A DNA stretch of 64,000 nt from Thermodesulfobacteriales bacterium (GTDB taxonomy: Bacteria > Desulfobacterota > Thermodesulfobacteria > Thermodesulfobacteriales > Thermodesulfatatoraceae), in assembly GCA_026988575.1 (NCBI GenBank), contig JALSKZ010000018.1, positions 1 to 64,000 on the forward strand, read 5' to 3'. Of the stretch, positions 62,258 to 64,000 are shown in pieces. The stretch's first letter is position 1, and each line of letters opens with the position of its first letter. Position numbers and translations under genes: made by a program. Below the pieces are notes generated by a model. It did not search any database. It saw only the letters and a list, made by a program, of their open reading frames with translations, and was not told the DNA's origin.

Positions 62258-63287
62258 TTTTTTTCTCCTCTTCCAGCGCTTGCACCCGTTTCTTGAGTTC
62301 CCGCAACTCTTTTAGCAACTCAGGCAATCTTTCGTAAGCAGCCACACAGCGTCGCCAGCGAGAAGCCTCCATGGCAGGGGCGCCGGCCACCTTGCCCTTA
62401 GGAGGTACATCTTTGGCCACTCCTGCCCGAGCGGCTATCAAAGCAAAATCACCGATATTTACCTGGGCGGTCCCCGCCTGCCCCCCTACCATAACCCCTC
62501 GCCCCAGACGCGTACTGCCTACAAAGCCTGCCTGGCCCGCCACGATACAGGCCTCGCCCATAACCACATTGTGTGCAATCTGAACCAGATTGTCTATCTT
62601 GGTGCCCTTTCCAAGGACCGTGGCCCCAAAAGTGGCCCTGTCTACCGTGGTATTGGCACCAAGCTCCACCTCCTCCCCCAATTCCACACAACCAAAGTGA
62701 GGAATCTTGATGTGGGCTCCTCCTTCCTGGGCATAGCCAAAACCATCGCAACCCACCACCGCCCCGGCATGAATAATACTTTTGGGCCCGATCTTTACCC
62801 CCGGATACAAGACCGCATTGGGGTAAATGATTACTTCTGCACCGATTTCCACTTTGGGCCCCACGTAGACCCCAGGAAAAAGGACCACCCCTTGGGCTAT
62901 TCGGGCACCGGCACTAATGTAAACAAAGGGGGCCACCGAGACATTATGATGTATTTCTGCCCCCACCTCCACAAAGGCTAGAGGGCTTATCCCTGAAGGG
63001 GGCAGGGGTAATTCGTAAAAGAGCCAGGCCAACTTGGCCATGGCCGCCCTGACGTTAGATACGACAATAAGACTCTTGTCAGGAAGCTCATCCTTCAAAG
63101 CAGGCGGGACCAATAGAGCCTTGGCCAAACTTTTCTTGGCTGCTTCTAAATGTTTGCGCGATTCTACAAAGGATAAATCATTTTCCTCCGCCAACGCCAA
63201 GGCATTTATCCCTTTGACTTCTAAGTCTTCCCCAATTAATTCTCCCCCGATACGTTGGGCCAGGGCGCTTAATTTATAAATCGGCAA
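62250..63287 (-). CDS. lpxD: UDP-3-O-acylglucosamine N-acyltransferase
   Basis: 345-residue trimeric acyltransferase. The N-terminal uridine-binding domain and the hexapeptide beta-helix end in a coiled C-terminal helix (LPELLKELRELKKRVQALEE). The catalytic His is in NLVQIAHNVVMGE. A TTG at 63287 preceded by GAGGAG at seven bases fits the family N-terminus (MPIYKLSALAQRIGG); the frame extends upstream to 63422 without a better site. It is the first gene of the lpx operon. Confidence 0.95.
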   Translation of the reverse strand: MPIYKLSALAQRIGGELIGEDLEVKGINALALAEENDLSFVESRKHLEAAKKSLAKALLVPPALKDELPDKSLIVVSNVRAAMAKLAWLFYELPLPPSGISPLAFVEVGAEIHHNVSVAPFVYISAGARIAQGVVLFPGVYVGPKVEIGAEVIIYPNAVLYPGVKIGPKSIIHAGAVVGCDGFGYAQEGGAHIKIPHFGCVELGEEVELGANTTVDRATFGATVLGKGTKIDNLVQIAHNVVMGEACIVAGQAGFVGSTRLGRGVMVGGQAGTAQVNIGDFALIAARAGVAKDVPPKGKVAGAPAMEASRWRRCVAAYERLPELLKELRELKKRVQALEEEKKNG

Positions 63288-63403
63288 TATTTTACTCCTC
63301 GTTTTTGACTTCTTACTTAGCGGGTAATCCTCAGACGTCAAGATTAAATTTGGGCCCAAGGGTATCCGATATTCTATTCCAAAAAGCCAAGGAGGGTAAA
63401 AAG

Positions 63404-64000
63404 ATGAAGGGACTCTCGCCAAAGCTTGTTTTTACAGGCCCAGGAAACTTTCCACCCCCTCGCCCCACCGAAACACCTAAAGAACGGGCCCCTAACTTGC
63501 GTGCCCAGCCCGGAGCCCCCAAGCCCCAAAGGGTGGGATCCACCTTAGAGCTTTACGGGGTAAAGGACCAGAAAGCCCCCACAGACCAGAACCTCCTCCC
63601 CTTACCTCTCGGCCGTCTCAAAGGACTACTCCACAAGATATGGAAGGATGTAGCAGGGCAAGACCTGCATGCCGTATTGAAAGACCTCAACAAATGGGTG
63701 GCTGATATATGGTCCCCTGGAAAGCTAAAAATCTCAAAGGCCCAGGACTTCACCCTGGACTTTACCCTTGATCTAAGCGAGACAAGCAAATGGCGTGGTC
63801 AGCTTGTATCCGTTGACTTCCACCTGGAACTTCATTTAGAACAAACAACTCCTGAGGCCTCTAATCTAAATGCCGAGGCGATCCCTGAAGAAACATCGGC
63901 CGAAGCGGCTCCACCACCCGTAGAGCCACCTGAAACTCCACCTCCTGTAGAGGCCCCTAAAAACACTCTAGAAGCCGCCCCTAGAGAACAGATAGAGGCT
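63404..64000 (+). CDS. Hypothetical Pro/Ala/Glu-rich protein (3' end beyond window)
   Basis: 199 codons from ATG 63404, with GGAGGG seven bases before, open to the right edge. Residues 1-45 are Pro/Arg-rich and probably disordered; about 60-145 form a small mixed domain (LHKIWKDVAGQDLHAVLKDL, later FTLDFTLDLSE), then a Pro-Glu-Ala linker. I do not recognise a family. It is divergent from lpxD (116 bases apart). There is no signal peptide. Confidence 0.65.
   Translation, partial: MKGLSPKLVFTGPGNFPPPRPTETPKERAPNLRAQPGAPKPQRVGSTLELYGVKDQKAPTDQNLLPLPLGRLKGLLHKIWKDVAGQDLHAVLKDLNKWVADIWSPGKLKISKAQDFTLDFTLDLSETSKWRGQLVSVDFHLELHLEQTTPEASNLNAEAIPEETSAEAAPPPVEPPETPPPVEAPKNTLEAAPREQIEA

Noticed and set aside
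62449-62751. Overlapping minus-strand frame of 100 residues inside lpxD
   Set aside because: It is Gly/Arg-rich frame-shadow sequence produced by the hexapeptide repeats, without a start signal or family match.
1-64000. tRNA, rRNA and CRISPR features
   Set aside because: Intergenic gaps were read on both strands; no tRNA T-loop pattern in a cloverleaf context, no rRNA stretches and no regularly spaced repeats were seen.

Overview
The window reads as a chromosomal segment of a Gram-negative, probably thermophilic and autotrophic or anaerobic bacterium, most like a member of the Thermodesulfobacteriota (formerly Thermodesulfobacteria/Deltaproteobacteria). The evidence is a complete lipid A first-stage operon (lpxD-fabZ-lpxA-lpxI-lpxB), an archaeal-type bifunctional fructose-bisphosphate aldolase/phosphatase, an archaemetzincin, many sigma-54 response regulators, TauE/SafE permeases, and the UPF0280 and UPF0182 families. 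The genus is inference. No rRNA, tRNA, CRISPR array or complete insertion sequence was seen. Coding density is high, most genes lie in tight or overlapping operons, and TTG/GTG starts are frequent.

Layout. 1-9.1 kb (minus): a TonB receptor, a YfiR-like periplasmic protein and a hybrid histidine kinase, followed by ileS, lspA and a truncated zinc-knuckle/TPR protein. 9.2-13.1 kb (minus): rplM-rpsI-argC-truA-aminotransferase. 13.3-20.3 kb (plus): a PAP2 phosphatase that appears to start at AUA, then a TetR-controlled tripartite RND efflux operon. 20.3-25.9 kb (minus): MoaE-like protein, RNase G, FlhB-tail protein, UPF0182 and archaemetzincin. 26-37 kb: FBP aldolase/phosphatase, an EAL protein, UPF0280, mltG, miaB, a bifunctional nuclease, a PHP phosphatase, a fused HisH-HisF of the eukaryotic HIS7 type, an endonuclease III-like protein and MscS. 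Two copies of a small inverted-repeat element (MITE-like) lie in the intergenic gaps at 29.6 and 33.7 kb.

37-46 kb: a soluble PAS kinase with an NtrC-type regulator, an mlaE-F-D lipid-transport operon ending in an unusual Trp-Pro repeat protein, then mtaB and ychF. 46-58 kb is the most novel part: an ArsB/NhaD-type permease, two TauE/SafE permeases, a DUF1634-like protein, three universal stress proteins (USPs), a histidine kinase/sigma-54 regulator pair, and three small proteins sharing a repeated motif around AFAEAGEFDTA. Near-perfect -24/-12 promoters and TGTTTC-N5/6-GAAACA inverted repeats flank the kinase/regulator pair. I read this as one sigma-54 regulon joining anion or sulfur-compound export to a little-known USP-associated protein family.

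58-63.3 kb (minus) is the lipid A operon, with a Gfo/Idh/MocA oxidoreductase between lpxI and lpxB that may be a GnnA-type enzyme. The window ends in a partial Pro/Glu/Ala-rich gene on the plus strand.
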